From Aliarcobacter faecis (GTDB taxonomy: Bacteria > Campylobacterota > Campylobacteria > Campylobacterales > Arcobacteraceae): a stretch of DNA of 64,000 bases. The position numbers were made by a program, and so were the translations under genes. Positions 16,053 to 24,375 of this stretch are shown in pieces (the first letter of the stretch is position 1; every line of letters begins with the position of its first letter). Below the pieces are notes generated by a model. That model was not told where the DNA came from. It saw only the letters and a list, made by a program, of their open reading frames with translations, and did no database searches. The stretch is taken from the NCBI RefSeq assembly GCF_013201705.1, contig NZ_CP053837.1:1116001-1180000 (forward strand). The letters run 5' to 3'.

Positions 16053-19040
16053 ATGGGGATTATTAAAAAACTTTTTTATACTTTTATATCACTTATTTCT
16101 ATTTATATTTTAGCTGGATTTTTACTGGTTCCATATATTTTAAAAAAAGAGCTTGTAAAAAATCTTGATGAAAATTTAAATGCAAAATCAACTATTGAGA
16201 AAATAGAGTTTAATCCACTAACTTTTGATTTAAAAGTCCATAATTTCAAACTTATTTCATTAGAAAATGAAGAACTTATAAAATTGAAAGAGTTACAAAT
16301 TACTCTTGGAATATTAAAATCTCTTGAACAGAACCATTTTAGAGTAGAATATATTCTACTTGATGAACTTTTTGTAAATTTAATTCAAACAGAAAATGGA
16401 AATATAAACTTAGCACAACTTTTAAAACAAAATGTTAGTGTAGAAGAGAAACCAAAAAATGAAGAAAAACCATCAAATGAACTAGCATTTTTAATTGCAA
16501 AATTAGATTTAAAAAATACAAATTTAAATTTTACAAGTTATCTACAAAAAGAGCCTTTTAATCTAAATTTAAAAGATATAAACTATACAATTTATGATTT
16601 AGGAACTTATAAAAACTTCTTATCTTCGAACAATTTAAACTTTCAAATAAATAAAAATACAGATGTAACTATAAAAGGAGCATTTAATATAAACCCATTT
16701 AAAGCCTATGGGAAAGTAGAAATTAAAGATTTAAGAGTAAAAGATTTTTTAGAGTTTGATAAAAGTTTTTTTAATTTTAGTATAAATGAAGATGCAAATA
16801 TAAATCTTGCTTTAAATTATAATATTGATAACTCAAATGAGTTTTTATTAAATTTAAATAGTGAAGTTTTAGAAGTAAACAATCTTGATTTAATTCAAAA
16901 TAAAAATAAAATTGTAAATTTAAAAAAGCTTGATATAAAAAGATTTAATTTTGATTTAAAAGAGCAAAATATTGATTTAAATGATATAAATATAGATGGT
17001 TTAAATATAAATATGATTATGGATAAATCTGGAGTTAATTTTGCAAATTTAGTAAATACAAATAATACTCAAGAAGAGATTAAAAGTGATATTAAAGATG
17101 AAAAACCTTGGAAAATTAATTTTAAAAATATAAATGTAAATGCAAATTATAATTTTAATAATATCTCTTTAAATAGTAAAACTGATATAAAATCAATAAT
17201 TTTAAATACAGATGATTTAAAAATAGTAGATTCAAGTATATATTTAAATAATGCAAATCTTAAAACTTCTAATATCACTTATCTAGATAAACAAAATAAT
17301 TTAGATATAAAATCAACAAATACAAATCTAAAACTGGATAATTTAAGTGTAATAAATAGTGAAGTAAAAATAGGAAATATTGAGTTAGCTAAAGATAATT
17401 TAGCTTTTAAAGAGGGAAATTTAAATCTTGATATAAACTCAAAAAAAGTTGAAAGTTCTTTAAAAAATCTTGAAATTAAAGAAAATATCTCTTATGAATT
17501 AAATAATTTAAAGCTAAAAGATATGAATTTTAATGATAAGATAAATAAGTTAAAAATAGATACAAAAAATATTGAGTTAAATACAACTGGATTTTTATTT
17601 GATAGTAAAAATAATACTATTTTTAAGACAATAAATCTAAAAAATCCAAACCTTCATTTTGAAGATTTAAATAATAAATTATCAATAAACACAAAAGATA
17701 TAAATCTAGCTTCAAAAAATCTATTAATTTCAAAAGATACAAATATCTCTTTAGAAAGTTTGAAATTAACAAAACCAACAATAAATCTATTAGATAATCA
17801 AAATAACTTAAAAATTGATGCTAAAAATTTTTCTTTGGATTTAAATAATTTTAAATTTAATAAAGGAAATATAATTTTAGGTTCGATAAAACTATTAGAG
17901 CCTGAATTACAAATTTTAAATACACAATCAAATTTAAAAATTGATGCTAAAAATATTGATTTAGCTTTAAAAAAATTAATAAGTAAAGAGAACTTTTTTA
18001 GAATTGAAAAAACAGATCTATTAAATCCTCATATATCAATAGTTCTTCCAAAAAATGACTCTATTCATACAAATAAAATAGAAGAGAATCAAGTTGTTAA
18101 AAAAGAGGAAAATAAATTTAGATTAAATCTAGGACCAGTTGATATAAAAAATCTTACACTTGATTTTGAAGATAAAAATCTTCCAATTCCATTTAAAACA
18201 ACAATTTCAAAATTAAATGGTCAAGTTTCAGAGATAAAAAATAAAGAAGAAAGTACATCTCAACTTGAAATTAAAGGTGTTGTTGATGAGTATGGGGTTG
18301 CAAAAATAACAGGTGTTGTAAATCCAAATAGTTTAAAAATATTAACAGATATTAATATGAAATTCCAAAATATTGCTATGAAAAGTTTTACACCTTATAC
18401 AGCAAAATTTGTTGGACGTGCAATAAAAGATGGAAAACTTGAACTTGATTTAAATTACAATATTAGTGATTCAAATTTAAAAGCAAAAAATAGTATTATC
18501 ATCAAAAAATTAGAATTGGGAGAAAAAGTAGAAAGTGCAGATGCTATATCGTTACCTTTAGATTTAGCTATTACTTTATTAGAAGATAGTTCAAATATTA
18601 TTGATATCAATCTTCCTGTTTCAGGAAATGTTGATGACCCTCAATTTTCTGTTGGTTCTATAATTTGGAAAGCCTTTGTAAATTTAATAACAAAAGCTAT
18701 AACTTCACCTTTTTCACTTATTGGAAGTCTATTTAATTTTAGTGAAGATGAGATAAAAAGTGTAAACTTTGATTTAAAAGAGAGTGAAATAACTCCTATT
18801 CAAAAAGAGACTTTAGATAAAATTGCCTTAATTTTAGGGAAAAAAGAGGAGATTGCTATAAAATTTGGTCCTTCTTTTAATGAAAAAGAGGAGAAAGAAA
18901 AAGTTGCACAGCAAAGAGCTGAAAATATAAAAGAGTATTTATTAAAAGAGAAAAGTATAAATCCAAAACAGATTATTTTAGAAAAAGATATTAAAAAATC
19001 ATCTCCAAATATTAATTTAAATATTGAAGTAATAAAATAA
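16053..19040 (+). CDS. Large DUF748 (AsmA-like) envelope protein
   Basis: A 995-residue protein with one N-terminal membrane helix (residues about 8-30), then a long periplasmic region rich in Asn, Leu, Lys and beta-strand-like alternation. The late segment (GVVDEYGVAKITGVVNP, then LELDLNYNISDSNLKAKNSI and LPVSGNVDDPQFSVGSIIWK) is characteristic of DUF748, a relative of AsmA/TamB-type lipid-transport or envelope proteins. The tail (about 910-990) resembles an OmpA-type or AsmA-associated alpha/beta end. The middle contains tandem repeats of about 43 residues (separate entry). AAGGGG precedes ATG 16053. Likely role: envelope lipid homeostasis, by family analogy only. Confidence 0.75.
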   Translation: MGIIKKLFYTFISLISIYILAGFLLVPYILKKELVKNLDENLNAKSTIEKIEFNPLTFDLKVHNFKLISLENEELIKLKELQITLGILKSLEQNHFRVEYILLDELFVNLIQTENGNINLAQLLKQNVSVEEKPKNEEKPSNELAFLIAKLDLKNTNLNFTSYLQKEPFNLNLKDINYTIYDLGTYKNFLSSNNLNFQINKNTDVTIKGAFNINPFKAYGKVEIKDLRVKDFLEFDKSFFNFSINEDANINLALNYNIDNSNEFLLNLNSEVLEVNNLDLIQNKNKIVNLKKLDIKRFNFDLKEQNIDLNDINIDGLNINMIMDKSGVNFANLVNTNNTQEEIKSDIKDEKPWKINFKNINVNANYNFNNISLNSKTDIKSIILNTDDLKIVDSSIYLNNANLKTSNITYLDKQNNLDIKSTNTNLKLDNLSVINSEVKIGNIELAKDNLAFKEGNLNLDINSKKVESSLKNLEIKENISYELNNLKLKDMNFNDKINKLKIDTKNIELNTTGFLFDSKNNTIFKTINLKNPNLHFEDLNNKLSINTKDINLASKNLLISKDTNISLESLKLTKPTINLLDNQNNLKIDAKNFSLDLNNFKFNKGNIILGSIKLLEPELQILNTQSNLKIDAKNIDLALKKLISKENFFRIEKTDLLNPHISIVLPKNDSIHTNKIEENQVVKKEENKFRLNLGPVDIKNLTLDFEDKNLPIPFKTTISKLNGQVSEIKNKEESTSQLEIKGVVDEYGVAKITGVVNPNSLKILTDINMKFQNIAMKSFTPYTAKFVGRAIKDGKLELDLNYNISDSNLKAKNSIIIKKLELGEKVESADAISLPLDLAITLLEDSSNIIDINLPVSGNVDDPQFSVGSIIWKAFVNLITKAITSPFSLIGSLFNFSEDEIKSVNFDLKESEITPIQKETLDKIALILGKKEEIAIKFGPSFNEKEEKEKVAQQRAENIKEYLLKEKSINPKQIILEKDIKKSSPNINLNIEVIK
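17544..18057 (+). repeat. Tandem ~43-residue coding repeats in the DUF748 protein
   Basis: Four units begin with NKLKIDTKNIEL, NKLSINTKDINL, NNLKIDAKNFSL and SNLKIDAKNIDL, spaced 43, 43 and 42 codons (unit starts at about 17544, 17673, 17802 and 17928). Each continues into a strand pair ending in a P-x-L/I region. Weaker related units seem to occur upstream from about 17295. This suggests a repeated beta structure, as in the extended groove of AsmA/TamB-like proteins. Confidence 0.65.
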
Positions 19041-19077
19041 ATATAAATTAAACTTATATTTATACATAACTTATATT

Positions 19078-19112
19078 AATAATATTTTAGATAATATAGC
19101 TAAAATATTATT
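19078..19112. repeat. 13-bp inverted repeat directly before a ribosome-binding site
   Basis: AATAATATTTTAG (19078-19090) and CTAAAATATTATT (19100-19112) are perfect complements with a 9-base spacer, directly before AGGA at 19113 of the next gene. The spacer is part of a -10-like TAGATAATAT. It could be an operator or a leader hairpin that occludes the ribosome-binding site. An adjacent 10-bp inverted repeat (19037-19046 with 19054-19063) may be a weak terminator of the DUF748 gene. Confidence 0.5.
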
Positions 19113-19123
19113 AGGATTTTCTA

Positions 19124-19660
19124 ATGAAAACAAAAATATATCTACTTTTTATAGCTCTATTTATAGGCTTTATTGTTTATGGAGCAATAAAGCAAAAAAC
19201 TTATGACCCAAAAGCAAAAAGAGTTGCTTGTCAAAATAGTGTTACAACTTTTGAAAAGATTTTTACAAAAGATTTAGATTTTACAAAAGAGTTTATTTTA
19301 AGTTCAAATTATAAAATAGAGTCAAAAATAGAGTATTCTAAAAATATGAAAAGTAATTTAGAAGGAGTTTTTAGCTCAAAAGATAGTGATAAAATTTTAA
19401 TAGAAGTTTTAAATAGCTTTAAAAATAGTGATAAAAAATATGATAATAAACTTATGATTTCTTATTATATTTATGAAAATGATAAAGAAGATAAAGGTAA
19501 AAAGAATAAAGATGCTTTACTTTATGCAGGTTACTTAGTTTTTGAGTTTAAATTTGAGGGTGAAATTTTATATAAAATTCAAATAGATTATATGAAAACA
19601 GATCTTAGTGATATAAAAACTAGAATAAATTGTGTTATAGAGTCATTTTTATCAATATAA
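19124..19660 (+). CDS. Membrane-anchored protein of unknown function
   Basis: 178 residues, not recognised. There is one N-terminal hydrophobic segment (KIYLLFIALFIGFIVYGAI), probably an uncleaved anchor, followed by a hydrophilic, Lys-rich periplasmic domain with two cysteines (near residues 36 and 170) that could pair. AGGA at 19113 precedes ATG 19124 and sits directly behind a perfect inverted repeat. It is flanked by the DUF748 gene and the CorC-type gene on the same strand, so an envelope role is possible but not shown. Confidence 0.6.
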   Translation: MKTKIYLLFIALFIGFIVYGAIKQKTYDPKAKRVACQNSVTTFEKIFTKDLDFTKEFILSSNYKIESKIEYSKNMKSNLEGVFSSKDSDKILIEVLNSFKNSDKKYDNKLMISYYIYENDKEDKGKKNKDALLYAGYLVFEFKFEGEILYKIQIDYMKTDLSDIKTRINCVIESFLSI

Positions 19661-19737
19661 AATTATTAAAAGCAAAAATTAAGTCAATATTTCTTATATT
19701 ATCACTCTAAAATAAATTTAAATTTAAAGGAAAATAT

Positions 19738-21063
19738 TTGGATCCCGATATACAATCCATTTTGATGTTGATTGTTGCACTATTATTAGTGTTTTTGAAT
19801 GGTTTTTTCGTTCTTTCTGAGTTTGCAATTGTAAAAGTTAGAAAAACTAAATTAGAAGAGTTTGTAAAACAAGGTAAAAAAAGTGCTGTTTTAGCTCTAA
19901 AAATGTCTAATTCTCTTGATACTTACTTAAGTGCTACTCAATTAGGAATTACTTTTTCTTCTCTTGCTTTAGGTTGGATTGGTGAGCCTGCTTTAGCAAA
20001 ACTTATAGAATCAAATGTATCTTTTCTTGCAAATAATCCAGTTTTATTACACTCTATTAGCTTTATATTTGCTTTTTCAATAGTTACATTTTTACATGTA
20101 GTTTTTGGTGAAATTGTTCCTAAATCTATTGCTATTGCAAAAGCAGAATCTATGGTTTTATATATTGCAAGACCTTTATATCTTTTTTGGGTAGTTTTTT
20201 ATCCATTAATTCGTTTCTTTGATATTGTTGCTGCTTCTGTTCTTAGAGTATTAGGTGTAAAACCAGCAACAGAACATGAGTTAGCTCACTCTGAAGAAGA
20301 ACTTAGAATTATTGTAAATGAGAGCTTTAAAGGTGGTCATATTGATTCAATTGAGAGTGAAATTATCAAAAATGCAGTTGATTTTTCGGAAACTGTTGCA
20401 AAAGAGATTATGACTCCAAGAAAAGATATGGTTTGTATAAATTCTGAAAAAAGTCTTGAAGAAAATATACAAAGATTAACTTCTACAAGACATACAAGAT
20501 ACCCATATTGTCATGGTGGGAAAGATAATATCACAGGAATGATTCATACTAGAGATTTATTAAATAATGCTTTAGAGGGAAAAGATATAGATATATCAAA
20601 ATTTGTTAGACCAATTATTATGGTTCCAGAAAATACTTCTATTTCGAATATTTTAACAAGAATGAATAAAAGTAGAATACATCTAGCTCTTGTTGTTGAT
20701 GAGTATGGTGGAACTTCTGGTTTAATTACTCTTGATGATATTATTGAAGAAATTATTGGGGAAACAACAGATGAACATGACCCAAAGAATGAGTCTATTT
20801 TAAAAATTGATGATAATAGTTATGAACTAGATGGTATGGTAAATATTGAAAAAGTTGAAGAGATTTTAGATATAAACTTTGATGAAAATGAGACTTCTAT
20901 AACAATTGGTGGAAGGATTTTAAATCTTATAGGACAGTTACCAGTAGCTGGAGAGACAATAGAAGATAAAGATTGTATCTATAAAATTTTAGAGATTAAT
21001 AACAATCGTATTAAAAAAATTTTATGTAGTAAAAAAGTAGTTGAAAATCAGGAAAATAGCTAA
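19738..21063 (+). CDS. Hemolysin C/CorC family CNNM-CBS membrane protein
   Basis: An inner-membrane protein of 441 residues. Domains: DUF21/CNNM membrane region (about 1-190, starting LVFLNGFFVLSEFAIVKVRKTKLE), a CBS pair (about 215-340, with ETVAKEIMTPRKDMVCI and VVDEYGGTSGLITLDDIIEEIIGE), and a C-terminal CorC_HlyC domain (about 355-435). Relatives affect Mg2+/Co2+ export or ion homeostasis; despite the hemolysin name, haemolysis is not implied. TTG 19738 is used with AAAGG upstream; the second-codon context and family N-terminus support it. A symmetrical terminator lies just after the stop. Confidence 0.85.
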   Translation: MDPDIQSILMLIVALLLVFLNGFFVLSEFAIVKVRKTKLEEFVKQGKKSAVLALKMSNSLDTYLSATQLGITFSSLALGWIGEPALAKLIESNVSFLANNPVLLHSISFIFAFSIVTFLHVVFGEIVPKSIAIAKAESMVLYIARPLYLFWVVFYPLIRFFDIVAASVLRVLGVKPATEHELAHSEEELRIIVNESFKGGHIDSIESEIIKNAVDFSETVAKEIMTPRKDMVCINSEKSLEENIQRLTSTRHTRYPYCHGGKDNITGMIHTRDLLNNALEGKDIDISKFVRPIIMVPENTSISNILTRMNKSRIHLALVVDEYGGTSGLITLDDIIEEIIGETTDEHDPKNESILKIDDNSYELDGMVNIEKVEEILDINFDENETSITIGGRILNLIGQLPVAGETIEDKDCIYKILEINNNRIKKILCSKKVVENQENS

Positions 21064-21094
21064 TAGTATGATTAAATTATTTAATCATACTATT
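21062..21094. terminator. Bidirectional terminator (CorC-type gene and mutS2)
   Basis: A perfect 14-bp inverted repeat AATAGTATGATTAA / TTAATCATACTATT with a 5-base loop fills the gap between the two convergent stops, with a TTTT run on the plus strand. Confidence 0.75.
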
Positions 21095-23302
21095 TTAAAG
21101 TTTTACAACCTTTGCCCCAAACCCACCACTACTTGGATGAGCATCTTCAAAACTTTTTACTTTTGGATGCTTTTTCAAAAACTCTTTAGTTGCAAGAGCT
21201 AGTTTTCCAGCTCCAATCCCATGATAAACTAAGACCTCTTCAAATCCAGCTAATAAAGCATCACTTAAAAATTTATCAAGATTTTCCATAGCCTCTTCTA
21301 CTCTTTGCCCATGTAAATCTAGTTTTATATCACCACTTTGAGGTTTTGAGATATTTACACTTACCTTTTTCTTTGGTTTTGGAGGAGGATTTCCACTTCT
21401 TTTTAAATCAGTTAAAAGCACTTGCATTTTTATTCCATCATCATTTTGTATAAAAGCTTTAGAACCTTTAATTGATAAAATATTTCCTTTTGTATTTCTA
21501 TATTTTACTCTATCTCCTACTTTTAGCTCCAAAGCAAGAGTATCATCTTCGACTTTTTCAACTTCAATTTGACTAACTAATTTATGTGAAATATTTAAAT
21601 GTCTATGGGAATCTTCTATAAGTTTTGTTTTTATAGCTTTTTTTGCCTCATCTCTTGCATCTTTATACTCTTTATGAAGTTTTGATTTCTCTTTTAAAAT
21701 ATGAGTATCAAGCTCTTCTTTTTGCTCTTTTAGATTATTTGACAATCTTTGATAAGTATCTATTTCACTATTTAGTTTTATAATTTTTTGTTTATACTCT
21801 CTTTCAAGTTCACTACTTCTTTCGATTAACTCATTTAATCTATCTTTATCTTCTCCATAAACCTCTTTTGCTCTTTGAACTACTCCTTTTGGAATTTTGT
21901 ATCTTAAAGCAGTCTCAAAAGCATAAGATTTTCCAATAGTTCCTTGTAAAAACTCATAAGTTGGTCTTTGATTCTCTTCATCATAAAGTGCTGCTATTAG
22001 TTCTACATCAGGATTTGCAGCCATTAAAGCTGCCAATCTTTTATGGTGAGTTGTAATAATTATTTTTATATCATTTTTTATTAAATCTTCAATAATTACT
22101 TTAAATAGACTTGCAGCTTCATCTGAATCAGTTCCAAGTTCTATCTCATCAACTCCAACTATTGCATTTTTTAGTTCAAAAAATTTAGAAAACTCTAGCA
22201 TTCTTCCTGCAAAAGTTGAAATATCATTTTTAACACTTTGAGGGTCATCTAAAACAGCATTTATTGATTTAAAATTACTTACAACTGTAGATTTATGTGC
22301 CTTATAAGGAAGTAAATATTTTGATAAAAAAATAGCACTCAAAATAGATTTTAACATCATAGTTTTTCCACCAGCATTTACACCTGTTAGCATAATAACC
22401 TTTTTCGAAAAATCAACTGTTATTGGTTTTGCATTTGCTAGGGCTGGATGAGAAAAATCTACAAGCCTATTTATATTATCTTTTGAAGGTAAAATAAAGT
22501 TTTTATCACCAATTTGAGCAAAAAATATTCTAGCTTGGTAATGGTCAAATTTATCAAACTCTTTATTTATAAACTTTAAAAATAGAAGATTTTTTTCAAA
22601 AATATGAGAAATGTCTTTACAAATCTTATATAAAATCTCCTCTTGTTTATTTTCTAAATCACTTCTTTTTTGTTTTAACTCACTAATACTATGTGGAACT
22701 ACATAGAAAAATCCTGCATTTGAACGGTCTATAACACTTGCATTTAAGGCATGATTAAAACCACCTCGAACCAATAAACACTCTTCTTGGTTTATAAAAT
22801 GAACTTGCATATCAACTAAATAAGGTTTTAATTTAGAAGAGTTTACAAGTTTATAGAGGTTTTGTTTTATCTCTTCTTTATTCCTATTTATAGCCTCTTT
22901 TATATTGTCATAATCTTCATTTATTCCACTTTTCAACTTTGAATATTCATCAAAATAGTCACAAACTTTTATAATATCATTTGGAATTACTATTTTTTCC
23001 ATCCATTCAAGCAATTTTCCTTCAAAATTAAATCTCTTTAGATATAAAAAATAGTTTATTATTTTTATAAATTCATAAATTTCATATACTCTTAGAACAC
23101 CCTGTTTTTGTATATGCATAAGTTGTGAATCTAGAGTTATTACATTTTTTGGAGGATTAAAATTGTAGTTTGATAACTCACTAATAATTTTATAGTGAAT
23201 ATTTATATCACCCTCAAGAATAATAGATTTCTCTCTTGCAAAAAGCTTAGAAAAGCTTGTAATATAGTCATTTAAGTCTAGTTTTTTTATTAAATTTTCC
23301 AT
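21095..23302 (-). CDS. mutS2: Endonuclease MutS2
   Basis: A MutS-family ATPase with a C-terminal Smr nuclease domain; suppresses homologous recombination and, in some species, acts on collided ribosomes. Seen: Walker A GVNAGGKT (about 307-314), DEIELGTDSDEA (Walker B), ITTHHKRLAAL, a long coiled coil (about 480-570), and an Smr domain (about 665-735) with KLDLHGQRVEEAM and VYHGIGAGKL, both motifs of active Smr. 735 residues is slightly short. Campylobacterota often have MutS2 but no MutS1. No Shine-Dalgarno precedes ATG 23302; TATAAT lies 7 nt before it, predicting a leaderless mRNA. Confidence 0.93.
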   Translation of the reverse strand: MENLIKKLDLNDYITSFSKLFAREKSIILEGDINIHYKIISELSNYNFNPPKNVITLDSQLMHIQKQGVLRVYEIYEFIKIINYFLYLKRFNFEGKLLEWMEKIVIPNDIIKVCDYFDEYSKLKSGINEDYDNIKEAINRNKEEIKQNLYKLVNSSKLKPYLVDMQVHFINQEECLLVRGGFNHALNASVIDRSNAGFFYVVPHSISELKQKRSDLENKQEEILYKICKDISHIFEKNLLFLKFINKEFDKFDHYQARIFFAQIGDKNFILPSKDNINRLVDFSHPALANAKPITVDFSKKVIMLTGVNAGGKTMMLKSILSAIFLSKYLLPYKAHKSTVVSNFKSINAVLDDPQSVKNDISTFAGRMLEFSKFFELKNAIVGVDEIELGTDSDEAASLFKVIIEDLIKNDIKIIITTHHKRLAALMAANPDVELIAALYDEENQRPTYEFLQGTIGKSYAFETALRYKIPKGVVQRAKEVYGEDKDRLNELIERSSELEREYKQKIIKLNSEIDTYQRLSNNLKEQKEELDTHILKEKSKLHKEYKDARDEAKKAIKTKLIEDSHRHLNISHKLVSQIEVEKVEDDTLALELKVGDRVKYRNTKGNILSIKGSKAFIQNDDGIKMQVLLTDLKRSGNPPPKPKKKVSVNISKPQSGDIKLDLHGQRVEEAMENLDKFLSDALLAGFEEVLVYHGIGAGKLALATKEFLKKHPKVKSFEDAHPSSGGFGAKVVKL

Positions 23303-23309
23303 GGGGTGG

Positions 23310-23315
23310 ATTATA
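23310..23315 (-). promoter_or_regulatory. Predicted -10 of mutS2, giving a (near-)leaderless mRNA
   Basis: On the minus strand GATATAAT is followed by CCACCCC and then ATG. A start 6-8 nt after the TATAAT hexamer would give a 5' leader of zero to one nucleotide. CCACCCC is the opposite of a Shine-Dalgarno sequence. Confidence 0.5.
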
Positions 23316-23350
23316 TCTTAAAGGGCTTTAATTTTATAAAAATTGTATAA

Positions 23351-23376
23351 AAAAAAGGTTATTTCTAACCTTTTTT
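23351..23376 (-). terminator. Terminator of the oxidoreductase gene
   Basis: AAAAAAGGTTA / TAACCTTTTTT with a 4-base loop, followed on the minus strand by a T-run. It begins two bases after the stop of the oxidoreductase gene. Confidence 0.75.
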
Positions 23377-23378
23377 AA

Positions 23379-23909
23379 CTATTTTGATAATTCTTTAATA
23401 TAAGTTAAATAATCTTTTGCTGATTCTTGAAGTTTTTCATCACTTATTACGAAAGATTCATAAACAATAAATGGTTTTTTATAGTTCATTTTCACATAAT
23501 TTGCTGTTGCTTCAAATGAGTTTAAAATCTCTTCAACTGTAAATTTATTACTTCCTGTTTTACTATATTGTGCTGTTCCACTTCCAACACTTGTTGTTAC
23601 TACAAAAGTTTTATTTTCTAATTTATAATTTTCACCAAATGCAAAATTATATGTAAAAACCACATCAAAATACTCTTTTAAAAGTGATGGTGAACTTAAC
23701 CAATACATTGGAAATTGAAAAATAATAATATCATTTTCTAATAAAAGCTTTTGTTCAGCTTCAACATCTATTTTAAAATCTGGATATTTACTATAAAGAT
23801 TATTTACTGTTATTTCAGATTCATTTTGTACGAAATCAATTAAAGTTTTATTTACTCTTGATTCTGCTTCTAATTTTGGATGAACTACGTTGATTAAAAC
23901 TTTTTTCAT
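23379..23909 (-). CDS. NAD(P)H-dependent flavodoxin-fold oxidoreductase
   Basis: 176 residues of the KefF/MdaB/YwrO-type flavodoxin-like quinone reductase family. Visible: KKVLINVVHPKLEAESRVNK (flavin-phosphate loop), IIIFQFPMYWLSSPSLLKEYFD (the conserved FP.YW motif) and TTSVGSGTAQYS. Probably an FMN enzyme reducing quinones or nitro compounds in the cytoplasm. ATG 23909 is preceded by AAAGGTCAA on the minus strand. It is divergent from an HxlR-type regulator with a symmetric operator-like region between, the usual arrangement for electrophile/quinone-responsive oxidoreductases. Confidence 0.82.
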   Translation of the reverse strand: MKKVLINVVHPKLEAESRVNKTLIDFVQNESEITVNNLYSKYPDFKIDVEAEQKLLLENDIIIFQFPMYWLSSPSLLKEYFDVVFTYNFAFGENYKLENKTFVVTTSVGSGTAQYSKTGSNKFTVEEILNSFEATANYVKMNYKKPFIVYESFVISDEKLQESAKDYLTYIKELSK

Positions 23910-23951
23910 TTTTTGACCTTTTTATTTAAATTTGTCAAATTCTACACAATA

Positions 23952-23984
23952 TTGACATTTTTGTCAAGTATAGACTTTTTTGTC
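23952..23984. promoter_or_regulatory. Paired GAC-N6-GTC operator-like palindromes
   Basis: TTGACA-TTTT-TGTCAA (23952-23967) is a perfect palindrome, and a second GAC-N6-GTC unit lies at 23973-23984, offset by 19 bp (about two helical turns). Additional TTGAC and GTCAAA half sites occur at 23913 and 23934. This region lies between the oxidoreductase gene and its divergent HxlR-type regulator and is the probable binding site of that regulator. Confidence 0.55.
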
Positions 23985-24033
23985 ATAATTGTATTGTTAT
24001 AGATTTTTAGTTATACTTCAAAAAAGGAATAAT

Positions 24034-24375
24034 ATGATTGAATTAAATGGGAAAATATATGAATGTCCAAGTCAAATTCCAATGGATTTAGCTGATGATA
24101 AATGGAAATTTTTAATACTTTGGAATTTATCAACAAAAGATTTAAGAATAAGTGAATTAGCTGAAAAAATAAGTGATATTTCTCAAAGAACACTTAGTAG
24201 AAAATTAAAAGATTTAGAAAAAGTATCTTTAGTAAAAAGAGTTGTCTTTGCTGAAGTTCCACCAAAAGTTGAATATTCTTTAACAATACATGGAAAAAGA
24301 TTGCTAGAAGTATTTGAAATAATGAGTAAGTGGGGAGAACAGTATGCAAAAGAGATGGGAGCAAAAATAGATTAA
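24034..24375 (+). CDS. HxlR-family winged-helix transcriptional regulator
   Basis: 113 residues from ATG 24034. The HxlR/DUF24 signature is clear: YECPSQIPMDLADDKWKFLILWNL with a single N-terminal Cys, RISELAEKISDISQRTLSRKLKDLE (recognition helix) and VEYSLTIHGKRLLEV (wing). I chose ATG 24034 over the upstream TTG 23989 because AAAAGGA sits 5 bases before it and the family starts close to the Cys. The lone Cys (residue 9) is the position used for thiol sensing in YodB/HypR-type members. It probably represses the divergent oxidoreductase gene. Its stop abuts that of the following convergent gene. Confidence 0.88.
   Translation: MIELNGKIYECPSQIPMDLADDKWKFLILWNLSTKDLRISELAEKISDISQRTLSRKLKDLEKVSLVKRVVFAEVPPKVEYSLTIHGKRLLEVFEIMSKWGEQYAKEMGAKID

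Noticed and set aside
16053-19040. AT-rich, Asn/Lys-rich composition of the DUF748 gene as sign of foreign origin
   Set aside because: The whole window has the same low GC; the composition follows from repeats and genome bias.
23989-24033. Upstream TTG start of the HxlR regulator
   Set aside because: The added 15 residues do not fit the family; ATG 24034 has AAAAGGA.
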